Positions 8,915 through 17,954 of a stretch of DNA of 64,000 bases are shown one piece after another. Where the stretch lies: contig JAQTLX010000002.1 of the NCBI GenBank assembly GCA_028714695.1, positions 390,775-454,774 of the forward strand, given 5' to 3'. The notes below the pieces were generated by a model. That model made no database searches, was not told the DNA's origin, and saw only the letters and a program-made list of their open reading frames with translations. The stretch is from Ignavibacteria bacterium (GTDB lineage: Bacteria > Bacteroidota > Ignavibacteria > Tepidaquicellales > Tepidaquicellaceae). The translations under genes were made by a program, and so were the position numbers. The stretch's first letter is position 1. Each line of letters begins with the position of its first letter.

Positions 8915-9277
8915 ATGAAAAAGAAACATATTATAATATTATTATCGACATTAATAATAGGCATCATAATCGGCGGATTGGCGATGGGTATCTATTCTCA
9001 CAAAAGAATGAATTCTTATATGGAAAATCCGACTCCGGAAAAACTTAAAAGCAGAAATATGCACATGCTCGATCCTGATGTAAGCCAGTTGAAACAGATA
9101 GAACCGATACTGGATAAATATTCGGTAAAGGCATACAATGCTTTAAAGGAAAACGAATTCAGGATGTACACGATGTATGATTCGCTTTACCAGGAGTTAA
9201 AGCCTCTGCTTAATGAAACGCAGCAGGACAAGTTTGAAAAAAAATTAAACAGGATTAAAACAAAAATCGGAAAATGA
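8915..9277 (+). CDS. Small membrane-anchored periplasmic protein, Spy/CpxP-like in layout
   Basis: 120 residues: an N-terminal membrane helix (about 5-26, including IIGIIIGGLAMGIY) followed by a charged helical region with methionines (SRNMHMLDP, FRMYTMYDSLYQEL) ending LLNETQQDKFEKKLNRIK. The closing motif resembles the LTPEQ.xKF.. helices of Spy/CpxP and the periplasmic heavy-metal sensors (CnrX-like), but the match is too weak to name a family. It starts 8 bases after the anti-sigma stop and overlaps the receptor gene by 4 bases (ATGA), so the three are surely co-translated. A role in sensing or chaperoning in the periplasm is inferred. Confidence 0.55.
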   Translation: MKKKHIIILLSTLIIGIIIGGLAMGIYSHKRMNSYMENPTPEKLKSRNMHMLDPDVSQLKQIEPILDKYSVKAYNALKENEFRMYTMYDSLYQELKPLLNETQQDKFEKKLNRIKTKIGK

Positions 9278-11796
9278 AAATGAAAAAAATAGTAAATATT
9301 TATCTGCTTATTCTCATAGTTTTTTCAGTAGTACTGTTTACAGGAAATATATCCGCCCAACCGGTTAAGCAAAAAGTGAAGGGCAACGGAAAAATCACAG
9401 GGACGGTAATGGATAAGGAAACTAAGGGACCGCTTTTTTCGGCTACAGTACAGGTATTCAAGCAAAAGGATTCAACAAAAATCGCCGGCGCGGAAACAAA
9501 TGAGAACGGTCAGTATTCAATAGATGTACCGTTCGGAAGATACAATGTTGTAATAAGTTACATCAGTTACAGTTCATCTGTTTACAACGGAATACAAATC
9601 AATACTGCTTCGCCCATACATGACATCGGGATTACCAATTTATCATCAAGCGTCACAACGACTGAAGTAATTGAAGTCACAGCAGAAAAAGATTTCATGG
9701 AAACATCAATAGACAAGAAAGTTTTCAATCTTGACAAGAGTTTAGTGACGGAAGGCGGAACGGCGACTGACGTACTGGCTACTATTCCTTCGGTAACAGT
9801 TGATGGAGACGGAAACGTAAGCCTTCGCGGAAGTTCAAACGTAAAATTTCTTGTTGATGGAAAGCCGTCGGGGCTTATAGGAAATGATCCGACGAATGCG
9901 CTTCAGCAGATTCCGTCTAACATGATAGAAAGGGTTGAAATAATTGACAATCCTTCGGCGAAATACGACCCGGACGGAACATCGGGTATTATAAACCTTA
10001 TAATGAAGAAAACCGAGGAGGCGGGATATAATGGAAGCGTAAGCGTCAATACAGGTGTGCACGACAAATACAACACATCCGTTAATTTGAATTACAAGAC
10101 TAAAAATTTCAATGTATTCGGAAGTTATAATTACAGGCTGTTCAATATGATAGGTCACGGTGTCAGTACGAGGGAAAATATTTTTGGAGATTCAACATTT
10201 TTCTTTGATCAAAATTCGACGCAGCATTTCACGATGCAGGGAAACATGGGGTCGCTTGGTTTCGATTATTTCGTCAGTGCGAAAGATAAATTAAGTTTAA
10301 GCGGCACATACAATAACAGGAACAGGACTATTAATCAGACTTTAAATTTCAAGAATCTGGATGCAACGGGCGACATCACATCGCAATACGTCAGGAATAA
10401 CAAGGAAGAGCACACCGGAAATGTCGGCGATATCACACTAAGTTACGACCACAAGTTCGCGAATCCGAAAGAAGATCTCTCGGCTGTCGTATATTATTCA
10501 ACGACCAAGGACGATGAGACGCTTAATATAAATCAGTTGAACCTGTCTCCGGGTGGCAATCCGCTTATAAATCCTTTACTGCAGAACACTTATACAAACG
10601 GCAAATACACCTTAGGTTCATTTCAGGTTGATTATACGCATCCTTTCGGCAGTATTAAAGACAAAGGAATCGGAAACAGAAGCGGTAGCGACGATTCACG
10701 ATATGAACTTGGTTATAAAGGTTCAATTAAGAATACGAGTTCTGATTTCAGGTCAGAGACCTTTGATTACAATCTCGGAGGATATACGGATGATGCGCTT
10801 CTGGACAATAATTTTGATTACAAAGAGCAGATACATTCGTTTTACGGATTATATGCAAACGCCTACAAGGATTTCAAGTATCAGATTGGTCTAAGGCTTG
10901 AAGAAGCTCTGACGACATCCACATTAGTCACGACGAATCAGACATACGACAACAATTATTTCAGTTTCTTTCCGAGTTTTTATCTATCCCAGAAATTTGC
11001 TGAAACGAATGAATTACAGTTAAACTACAGCAGAAGAATCAACAGACCTAATCTTAGAATGCTGAATCCATTCATTGATTATTCGGATCCATACAATTTA
11101 TCGCAGGGAAATCCTTATTTAAAACCTGAATATATAAATTCATTTCAGTTCAGTTACATCAAATATTTAGATTTTGCTTCTATAACATCGACAATATTCT
11201 ATAAGCAAATCAACGATATGATGTCAAGGATAGTGACCGTAACGCCAGACGGAGTTTCGACGACTACATTTCAGAATCTAAACAGCGCGAAATCATACGG
11301 AGCGGAAATAACGACCAGCGGACATCCTTTTAAGTGGTGGAATTTCAACGGCGACTTTACTTATTTCAGAACAGTAATAAACGGGGGCGATGCAAATGCG
11401 GTACTGAATAACGATAACTACAGTTACACCGCGAAACTAATGAATAATTTTACAGTTGGAAGCCTTTTCGATTTTCAGATAGCATATAATTATCAGGGAC
11501 CTTCGGTGCTTGCTCAGGGTAGAATGGATCCCATACAATCATTCGATCTTGCAATTAAGAAGAATATTTTAAACGGGAAGGGGAGCATAGGATTCAGAGT
11601 AAGCGATATCTTTAATCAGGCAAGATATTCAAGCGAAACAAGCGGACCTAATTTTATACAGGACAACTTAAGATACAGAGATTCAAGAATTGCATTCCTG
11701 ACATTCTCATACAGATTCGGTTCTGACGGAATGCAAAAGCAGAAGAAAGAAAAACCGAAAAACGAAGACGAGAATAACGATAACGGAGATTATTAA
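9274..11796 (+). CDS. TonB-receptor-like outer-membrane protein with CarboxypepD_reg and plug domains
   Basis: 840 residues. Signal peptide to about residue 29 (ending SAQ). A carboxypeptidase-regulatory-like beta-sandwich at about 38-115 (ITGTVMDKETKGPLFSATV). A plug domain at about 140-245 (DVLATIPSVTVDGDGNVSLRG, and IIDNPSAKYDPDGTSGIIN). Then a long barrel with many aromatic strand ends, closing in a charged lysine/asparagine-rich tail. This matches the outer-membrane beta-barrel family (OMP_b-brl_3) close to TonB-dependent receptors. The ligand is unknown; its place behind an anti-sigma factor suggests it is a regulated target of the ECF sigma. The start overlaps the previous stop by 4 bases. 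A second ATG two codons later (MKKIVN) is an equally possible start. Confidence 0.85.
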   Translation: MKMKKIVNIYLLILIVFSVVLFTGNISAQPVKQKVKGNGKITGTVMDKETKGPLFSATVQVFKQKDSTKIAGAETNENGQYSIDVPFGRYNVVISYISYSSSVYNGIQINTASPIHDIGITNLSSSVTTTEVIEVTAEKDFMETSIDKKVFNLDKSLVTEGGTATDVLATIPSVTVDGDGNVSLRGSSNVKFLVDGKPSGLIGNDPTNALQQIPSNMIERVEIIDNPSAKYDPDGTSGIINLIMKKTEEAGYNGSVSVNTGVHDKYNTSVNLNYKTKNFNVFGSYNYRLFNMIGHGVSTRENIFGDSTFFFDQNSTQHFTMQGNMGSLGFDYFVSAKDKLSLSGTYNNRNRTINQTLNFKNLDATGDITSQYVRNNKEEHTGNVGDITLSYDHKFANPKEDLSAVVYYSTTKDDETLNINQLNLSPGGNPLINPLLQNTYTNGKYTLGSFQVDYTHPFGSIKDKGIGNRSGSDDSRYELGYKGSIKNTSSDFRSETFDYNLGGYTDDALLDNNFDYKEQIHSFYGLYANAYKDFKYQIGLRLEEALTTSTLVTTNQTYDNNYFSFFPSFYLSQKFAETNELQLNYSRRINRPNLRMLNPFIDYSDPYNLSQGNPYLKPEYINSFQFSYIKYLDFASITSTIFYKQINDMMSRIVTVTPDGVSTTTFQNLNSAKSYGAEITTSGHPFKWWNFNGDFTYFRTVINGGDANAVLNNDNYSYTAKLMNNFTVGSLFDFQIAYNYQGPSVLAQGRMDPIQSFDLAIKKNILNGKGSIGFRVSDIFNQARYSSETSGPNFIQDNLRYRDSRIAFLTFSYRFGSDGMQKQKKEKPKNEDENNDNGDY

Positions 11797-11818
11797 GAGC
11801 AGTACCTTAATGAAGACA

Positions 11819-11856
11819 AAAAGCATCCGGTTGATATACAGCCGGATGCTTTTTTA
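11819..11856 (+). terminator. Terminator of the sigma/receptor operon
   Basis: Stem aagcatccgg / ccggatgctt around a 10-base loop, followed by a T run, 23 bases past the receptor stop. The remaining bases up to 12097 are AT-rich leader for the next gene with nothing else visible. Confidence 0.85.
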
Positions 11857-12097
11857 TTTATTTCAATAAACAGCATTGTATAACAATATATTTGCAATTC
11901 AGATTAAAGCCTTATAACTTTTTTATTACAAAAACGTAAATAATTTATATTGAACCGAAATAAAGGCGATTCTGCAGCGAAATATTACTTATTTTTTATT
12001 AAAATTATGAATATTTTCTTTTTAATATTCAACAAACAGGAAAACAGAATATGTATCAAGCATTTCAAGAATTTTTTTTAAATTTATAATTAAATAG

Positions 12098-12745
12098 ATG
12101 AAGCAATTCGGGGAAACAGTGGAAGGCTACAAAATTCCGGTATTAAACGAGAGAGAGATACGGGCATCTGCCGGAATATTATTCGCATTTCTTGTAATAT
12201 GCGTAATGACGGCAATATTAAAACAGGAATTTTTGCTCTTGAAATATTTTATAGTAATATTCCTGACGGATTTTATAATAAGGCTTTTTATCAATCCGAA
12301 ATATTCGCCGACGTTAATAATCGGGCGGCTGATTGTCAGCAGGCAGAACCCGGAATATGTAGGCGCGGCGCAGAAGAAATTCGCATGGTACATCGGATTA
12401 TTTCTGGCAGTAGTGATGTTTTTTCTTTCAATAGTACTCAATTCGTTCAGTCCTATCACAGGAATTATTTGTCTGATATGCCAGATATTTCTATTATTCG
12501 AATCCGCTTTTGGAATTTGTCTTGGCTGCCTTGTTTTCCACTGGTTTAAAAAAGAGAAAGCACAGTACTGTCCGGGTGAAGTATGCGACGTAAAGGCAAA
12601 GCAGGAGATTCAGAAGACATCGATGGCGCAGTTGCTTGTTGTTATAGGCTTTATTGTATTTTTTATTGCGGTTGTAATATTATTCAATGAAACATTCAGC
12701 GTGAAGTCGCATGCTTTGTGGGATTTCATTAATACTCCGAAATAA
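12098..12745 (+). CDS. Membrane protein, DUF4395-like
   Basis: 215 residues with four or five hydrophobic helices (about 25-45, 48-65, 98-118, 122-145, 176-197). The region INPKYSPTLIIGRLIV, the later FAWYIGL and FESAFGICLGCLVFHWF resemble the DUF4395 family of inner-membrane proteins of unknown function. A cytoplasmic or periplasmic loop holds YCPGEVC, so four cysteines (GICLGC and CPGEVC) could form a redox or metal site. It stands alone between the receptor operon and mnmA. The family call is from memory of the conserved text. Confidence 0.6.
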   Translation: MKQFGETVEGYKIPVLNEREIRASAGILFAFLVICVMTAILKQEFLLLKYFIVIFLTDFIIRLFINPKYSPTLIIGRLIVSRQNPEYVGAAQKKFAWYIGLFLAVVMFFLSIVLNSFSPITGIICLICQIFLLFESAFGICLGCLVFHWFKKEKAQYCPGEVCDVKAKQEIQKTSMAQLLVVIGFIVFFIAVVILFNETFSVKSHALWDFINTPK

Positions 12746-12847
12746 TATACCGGTATTAATCATTTGGACTGGATAAATAATAAATAAGGGATTTATTGTC
12801 TATTATACATCGTAGATTGTTATTCACTTTATAAATCATTTTGTTTT

Positions 12848-12892
12848 GATTCCCGACTGCCACGTCAGTTCTTCGACGTTCGCAGGAATGAT
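12848..12892. repeat. Degenerate dispersed repeat, copy 1
   Basis: About 45 bases starting gattcccg and ending gcaggaatgat, alignable end to end with 37077-37121. The outer arms are roughly inverted (attcccg / ggaat), like small hairpin-forming intergenic repeats. It lies just past the mnmA stop codon. Confidence 0.4.
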
Positions 12893-12906
12893 AATCAATC
12901 AATAAG

Positions 12907-13995
12907 TTAGGTGATTATACCGCCGCCGATGACGTCATTGTCTTCATAGAAAACGGCAGACTGTCCCGGGGTTATTGATTTCTTGGGTTCGTCGAAAGCG
13001 ACATTAATTTCCGTATCGCTGATTTGTTCTATTATCGCGGGGGAGCCAATGTCTTTATAACGGATTTTTACATTTGCTCTCATAGGTCCGGAAAGTTTTT
13101 CATATTTCATTAGATTAATATCTTTTGCAATGAAAGACCGGTTGAACAATCCTTCGACATCATCCACAAATATTTTATTGTTTTCAGAATCAATTTTTGT
13201 AACGTATAGAGGTTTTCCCGCGGAGACGTTTATTCCGCGTCTCTGTCCGATTGTATAATACGGAAATCCTTTATGAGTGCCGACTTTTTTATCTTTATAA
13301 ATTATATCGCCTTTATCAAGTTTCTCTTTTATTCCGGGCATACGGATTTCAAGCAATTCGCGGTAATCGTTATTAGGCACGAAGCAAATTTCCTGAGAGT
13401 CTGGTTCGTGCGCGGTTTTCAGACCGAGTTTCTCCGCCATCTTTCTTGTTTCGGGTTTTGTATATTCGCCGAGAGGGAACAAAGTCATTCCGAGACCTTC
13501 CTGCGATACCTGCCATAGAGCATACGTCTGGTCCTTATTGGAATCATGAGAATTTGAAATAAAATATCTTCCGGTTGATTCATCTTTATTTACTCTTGCA
13601 TAATGTCCGGTAGCGATGAAGTCGGCGCCGAGTTCTTTGGCCCTGTCGAGAAGCACTCCCCATTTGATAGTTTTATTGCAGAGTACGCACGGATTGGGCG
13701 TATGACCCGCCATATATTCTTTTATGAAATTGTCTATTACTGTTTCATTAAATCTTTCCGTGAAATCAAAAGTATAATGAGGAATACCGAGTTTCGTAGC
13801 GACATTTCTAGCATTATAGATTGCTTCCAGCGAACAGCATCCAGAATCCTTAAGAGGAAAATCATCATAACCCCATGTTTTCATGGTAATGCCGATTAGG
13901 TTATAGCCTTCTTCTTTTAAAAGTGCAGCAGCAACTGAAGAATCTACTCCTCCGCTCATAGCCACAACAACGGTTTTATTTTTCTTATCAATCAT
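12907..13995 (-). CDS. mnmA: tRNA-specific 2-thiouridylase MnmA
   Basis: 362 residues, full length. It makes the 2-thio group of s2U34 in Lys, Glu and Gln tRNAs, using ATP and a persulfide sulfur. Seen: the PP-loop AMSGGVDSS at residues 12-20, the nucleophile Cys103 in NPCVLCN and the second catalytic Cys204 in SQEICFVP, and the later GQRRGINV and AVFYEDNDVIGGG segments. All key residues are present. Transcribed alone on the minus strand, sharing a roughly 110-base divergent leader with the 14108 gene. Confidence 0.97.
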   Translation of the reverse strand: MIDKKNKTVVVAMSGGVDSSVAAALLKEEGYNLIGITMKTWGYDDFPLKDSGCCSLEAIYNARNVATKLGIPHYTFDFTERFNETVIDNFIKEYMAGHTPNPCVLCNKTIKWGVLLDRAKELGADFIATGHYARVNKDESTGRYFISNSHDSNKDQTYALWQVSQEGLGMTLFPLGEYTKPETRKMAEKLGLKTAHEPDSQEICFVPNNDYRELLEIRMPGIKEKLDKGDIIYKDKKVGTHKGFPYYTIGQRRGINVSAGKPLYVTKIDSENNKIFVDDVEGLFNRSFIAKDINLMKYEKLSGPMRANVKIRYKDIGSPAIIEQISDTEINVAFDEPKKSITPGQSAVFYEDNDVIGGGIIT

Positions 13996-14107
13996 ATAAC
14001 AATAAACTAATACTTACGTATAAAAGTTAACTTTTATATTTTATGTATGTTATATTTGTAACAAAATTATAATATTACAAAAATCAAAATAAAAAAGGAC
14101 TTATAAA

Positions 14108-14584
14108 ATGAAAAAAACTGCGTTAATTTTATTATTTCTCACCATCATCTCAATTAATAAAGTATTTTCGCAGACAAGCGGTACAGGGTTAGGCATTATA
14201 GTCGGAGAGCCGACAGGATTAACATTAAAGCACTGGGTATCGTCGAGCAATGCCATCGATGCGGGATTAGCCTGGTCATTTCTGGATAACGGAAATTTTC
14301 ATATACACGCGGATTATCTATATCACATGAATGTTTTGAACAGTTTATTAAAAACGAACAACACATCATTATATGCAGGAATTGGAGGGAGAATAAAACT
14401 AAAGAATTCGGATAAAGGGGAGACTGATAACAGGCTCGGATTACGCGTGCCTGTGGGGGTTGTGGTTTATTTTCCGGAGCCGAGGCTGGATGCTTTTCTT
14501 GAAGTTGTCCCAATACTTGATCTGACACCGAAGACTGATTTTTCATTTAATGCAGCAATTGGAGTAAGATATTTCTTCAAATAA
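14108..14584 (+). CDS. Small predicted outer-membrane or periplasmic beta protein
   Basis: 158 residues with a signal peptide (MKKTALILLFLTIISINKVFSQ). The mature part begins GTGLGIIVGEPTGLTLKHWV and alternates glycine-rich strands (YAGIGGRIKL, LGLRVPVGVVVYF), ending in IGVRYFFK with a terminal aromatic strand. This suits a small eight-stranded barrel or a similar beta protein. Similar text occurs in uncharacterised FCB-group proteins; no function is known to me. A ribosome site (AAAGGAC) lies upstream. The next gene (DoxX-like) begins 12 bases after its stop, so they are probably co-transcribed. Confidence 0.6.
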   Translation: MKKTALILLFLTIISINKVFSQTSGTGLGIIVGEPTGLTLKHWVSSSNAIDAGLAWSFLDNGNFHIHADYLYHMNVLNSLLKTNNTSLYAGIGGRIKLKNSDKGETDNRLGLRVPVGVVVYFPEPRLDAFLEVVPILDLTPKTDFSFNAAIGVRYFFK

Positions 14585-14596
14585 TATTATAAAATT

Positions 14597-15133
14597 ATGA
14601 GTATAGTTTTTAAAGCCAGGGGAAATGCTTCGTTCGGTTTGTTACTGATAAGACTGTCAATAGGAATTACTTTCCTGATGGCGGGTGCTCACAAAGCAAC
14701 GGATGTTGAAGCATTTATAAATTATGTGAAAGGGCTCGGAGTTCTGCCTCCGAACATGGCTTTTGTACTTGGATTCATTCTGCCGTTCGCAGAACTTTTT
14801 TTTGGAGCATTATATATTATCGGGATATTCACTCCGCTTACAAGTCTTGTGCTAAGCGTCATGATAATAAGTCTTATATCGACATCAAACGGCATAATGC
14901 CGGATGCGCCTTACGTTATTCCGATGACGGCTTTTTATATGATAATGCTTGCCTGCACGCTGACAACAATGTTCAGCGGGGCAGGAGTAGTTTCATTTGA
15001 TGCATTTTTCGACAGGAAGAAACAGGGCAGGGAAATAGATAATGAAGAGAAAATTCCCGAGCCTGCAAAACCGCCGGCGGATATTAAGGATGCGAATTTT
15101 ACGGACGTGAATGATAACAGCCCCGGGGTTTAA
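14597..15133 (+). CDS. DoxX-family membrane protein
   Basis: 178 residues with four hydrophobic helices in the first 130 (GLLLIRLSIGITFLMAGAHK at about 14-33, then about 53-75, 80-97, 108-130), matching the DoxX/SURF4-type fold. DoxX proteins are inner-membrane proteins variously linked to quinone or thiol redox; the role here is not fixed. The last 45 residues are a polar, proline-containing tail (EKIPEPAKPPADIKD) that looks disordered and is longer than in typical members. Probably co-transcribed with the small beta protein just upstream. Confidence 0.75.
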   Translation: MSIVFKARGNASFGLLLIRLSIGITFLMAGAHKATDVEAFINYVKGLGVLPPNMAFVLGFILPFAELFFGALYIIGIFTPLTSLVLSVMIISLISTSNGIMPDAPYVIPMTAFYMIMLACTLTTMFSGAGVVSFDAFFDRKKQGREIDNEEKIPEPAKPPADIKDANFTDVNDNSPGV

Positions 15134-15172
15134 TTAGTAATTAGTAATTAAATATTAGTTATAAGTAATTTT
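15131..15172 (+). repeat. Period-7 AT-rich tandem repeat
   Basis: Six heptamers starting on the DoxX stop codon: taattag, taattag, taattaa, then degenerate units. Same class as 2607-2641 and 63837-63878. Confidence 0.65.
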
Positions 15173-15227
15173 AAATAATAAAATTGATTATTGGTTTACG
15201 GCTGATAATGTTTAGATTATATTAAAC

Positions 15228-15256
15228 AAAAAGCCCCTCGGTGAGGGGCTTTCGTT
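15228..15256. terminator. Bidirectional terminator between DoxX gene and purA
   Basis: Stem aagcccctc / gaggggctt with a tight loop; T-rich on both sides (cttTCGTTTT on plus, CTTTTTG on minus). It lies between convergent genes. Confidence 0.85.
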
Positions 15257-15320
15257 TTATAAAAAAGATAATTCGCTGTTTATGTTATTTTGAAAAATTT
15301 AATTCACAATATTTGATTTC

Positions 15321-16646
<1,326 letters not shown>

Positions 16647-16662
16647 TTATTTCGTGAAATCA

Positions 16663-16962
16663 TTATACTTTGAAGTCAAAAATAAGGTCAAGTTTAGTTA
16701 TTTTAAAAATATGCATAATCCTTTCGTCGGCGTTCAGCATTTTGAGTGAACCGTTTTTTGTTTTCACCCTGTTGAGTATGCCGATAAGAACACCAAGCCC
16801 TGAACTATTAATTGAGTTCAAATCCTTTAAATCAAGCGCGATATTTATGTTTCCGAGTTCCAGTTCGTCTTCAATCTTCTTCTTCATTTCGCCGATATTG
16901 GACAAACCCAGGTCATTATCGCTGATTTGAACCGCCTTAAATTCTTTGCCTTCAATAATCAT
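16663..16962 (-). CDS. STAS-domain protein (anti-sigma-factor antagonist type)
   Basis: 99 residues from the ATG at 16962. The segment ALDLKDLNSINSSGLGVLIG is the conserved STAS core with the phosphorylatable serine region of SpoIIAA/RsbV proteins, which bind and release anti-sigma or partner kinases according to phosphorylation. The frame runs open into secF as far as 17121, but that upstream part is an antisense-free shadow of secF and not STAS-like; the chosen start lies 4 bases after the secF stop. No serine kinase or phosphatase gene is present in the window, so its partner is unknown. Probably the last gene of the secDF transcript. Confidence 0.85.
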   Translation of the reverse strand: MIIEGKEFKAVQISDNDLGLSNIGEMKKKIEDELELGNINIALDLKDLNSINSSGLGVLIGILNRVKTKNGSLKMLNADERIMHIFKITKLDLIFDFKV

Positions 16963-16966
16963 GACT

Positions 16967-17914
16967 TTATGATTGATTAGTTGTAAATTTTGCTTTGTGT
17001 TTATCTCCGAGAACATGATGTCTCCAGTCGACGACGATTGAACTAGCAACGAATACGGAAGAATAAGTACCCGTAATAATACCGACTGAGAACGTAAATG
17101 CAAACGCTCTGAGAACTTCACCGCCGAATATCAATAATACGAGAACTGTAAGCAAAACGGTACCTGATGTAATAAGTGTTCTGCTTAAAGTAGTATTGAC
17201 CGATTTATTCATTACATCTTCGATATCATCGTTTTTGAACAGTTTTATATTTTCACGAATTCTGTCGAAAATAATAACCGTATCGTTTACTGAGAAACCG
17301 ATAAGTGTAAGGAACGCAGCGAGCATTTGCTGATTAAATTCCAACTGAAGCATCGGGAAACAAGCATCGAAGAGAGCGACAGCGGAAATTGTAATCAGAA
17401 CGTCATGGAACAGCGCGATAACAGCGCCGATAGCATAAACGAACTGGAATCTCAGTGCGAGATAAAGCAATATACCGATAAGAGAAAATATAACCGCATA
17501 GAGTGCGTTCTTTCTCAATTCGGCTCCGATTTTCGGTCCCACTTTATCGACTCTCATTACCTGATACTGATTATTCGGCATATTATCTTTAATACCGGCC
17601 TGAATTTTATCCGCAACAATTTGTCCTTCTCCCTGCAAAGGAGTTCTGAGAAGGTAATCGGCGGCGCTACCCATCGATTTGATTTCCATTCCGACGAAGC
17701 CTGCTTTATCCATTGCGCCTCTAAGATCACTAACCTCGATAGGGGCAGAGAATCTTATCTGCATTTCTGTTCCTCCCTGGAAGTCAATTCCAAGAGGTAT
17801 TCCGCGGAAAGCTAATACCGTCAAACCTATGACTATGAAAGCTATAGATACGATATAGAAGATTTTTCTTTTTCCGAGAAAATCTATTGTACTTGTGTGT
17901 TTAAAAAGTCTCAT
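16967..17914 (-). CDS. secF: Protein translocase subunit SecF
   Basis: 315 residues. With SecD it uses the proton gradient to help pull exported proteins from the SecYEG channel. Seen: an N-terminal helix near residues 15-35, GIDFQGGTEMQIRF with the conserved GG at the start of the periplasmic domain, then five helices including LIGFSVNDTVIIFDRIREN, the SecF signature with its conserved Asp. The gene lies 40 bases after secD. The C-terminus ends WRHHVLGDKHK plus a short tail. Confidence 0.96.
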   Translation of the reverse strand: MRLFKHTSTIDFLGKRKIFYIVSIAFIVIGLTVLAFRGIPLGIDFQGGTEMQIRFSAPIEVSDLRGAMDKAGFVGMEIKSMGSAADYLLRTPLQGEGQIVADKIQAGIKDNMPNNQYQVMRVDKVGPKIGAELRKNALYAVIFSLIGILLYLALRFQFVYAIGAVIALFHDVLITISAVALFDACFPMLQLEFNQQMLAAFLTLIGFSVNDTVIIFDRIRENIKLFKNDDIEDVMNKSVNTTLSRTLITSGTVLLTVLVLLIFGGEVLRAFAFTFSVGIITGTYSSVFVASSIVVDWRHHVLGDKHKAKFTTNQS

Positions 17915-17954
17915 TTCAAAATTATAATAAAAATTTAAATTCCAATTAAGTTAA

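Noticed and set aside
16963..17121. N-terminal extension of the STAS frame into secF
   Set aside because: The extension has no STAS similarity and overlaps well-conserved secF; the ATG at 16962 gives a standard-length STAS protein.
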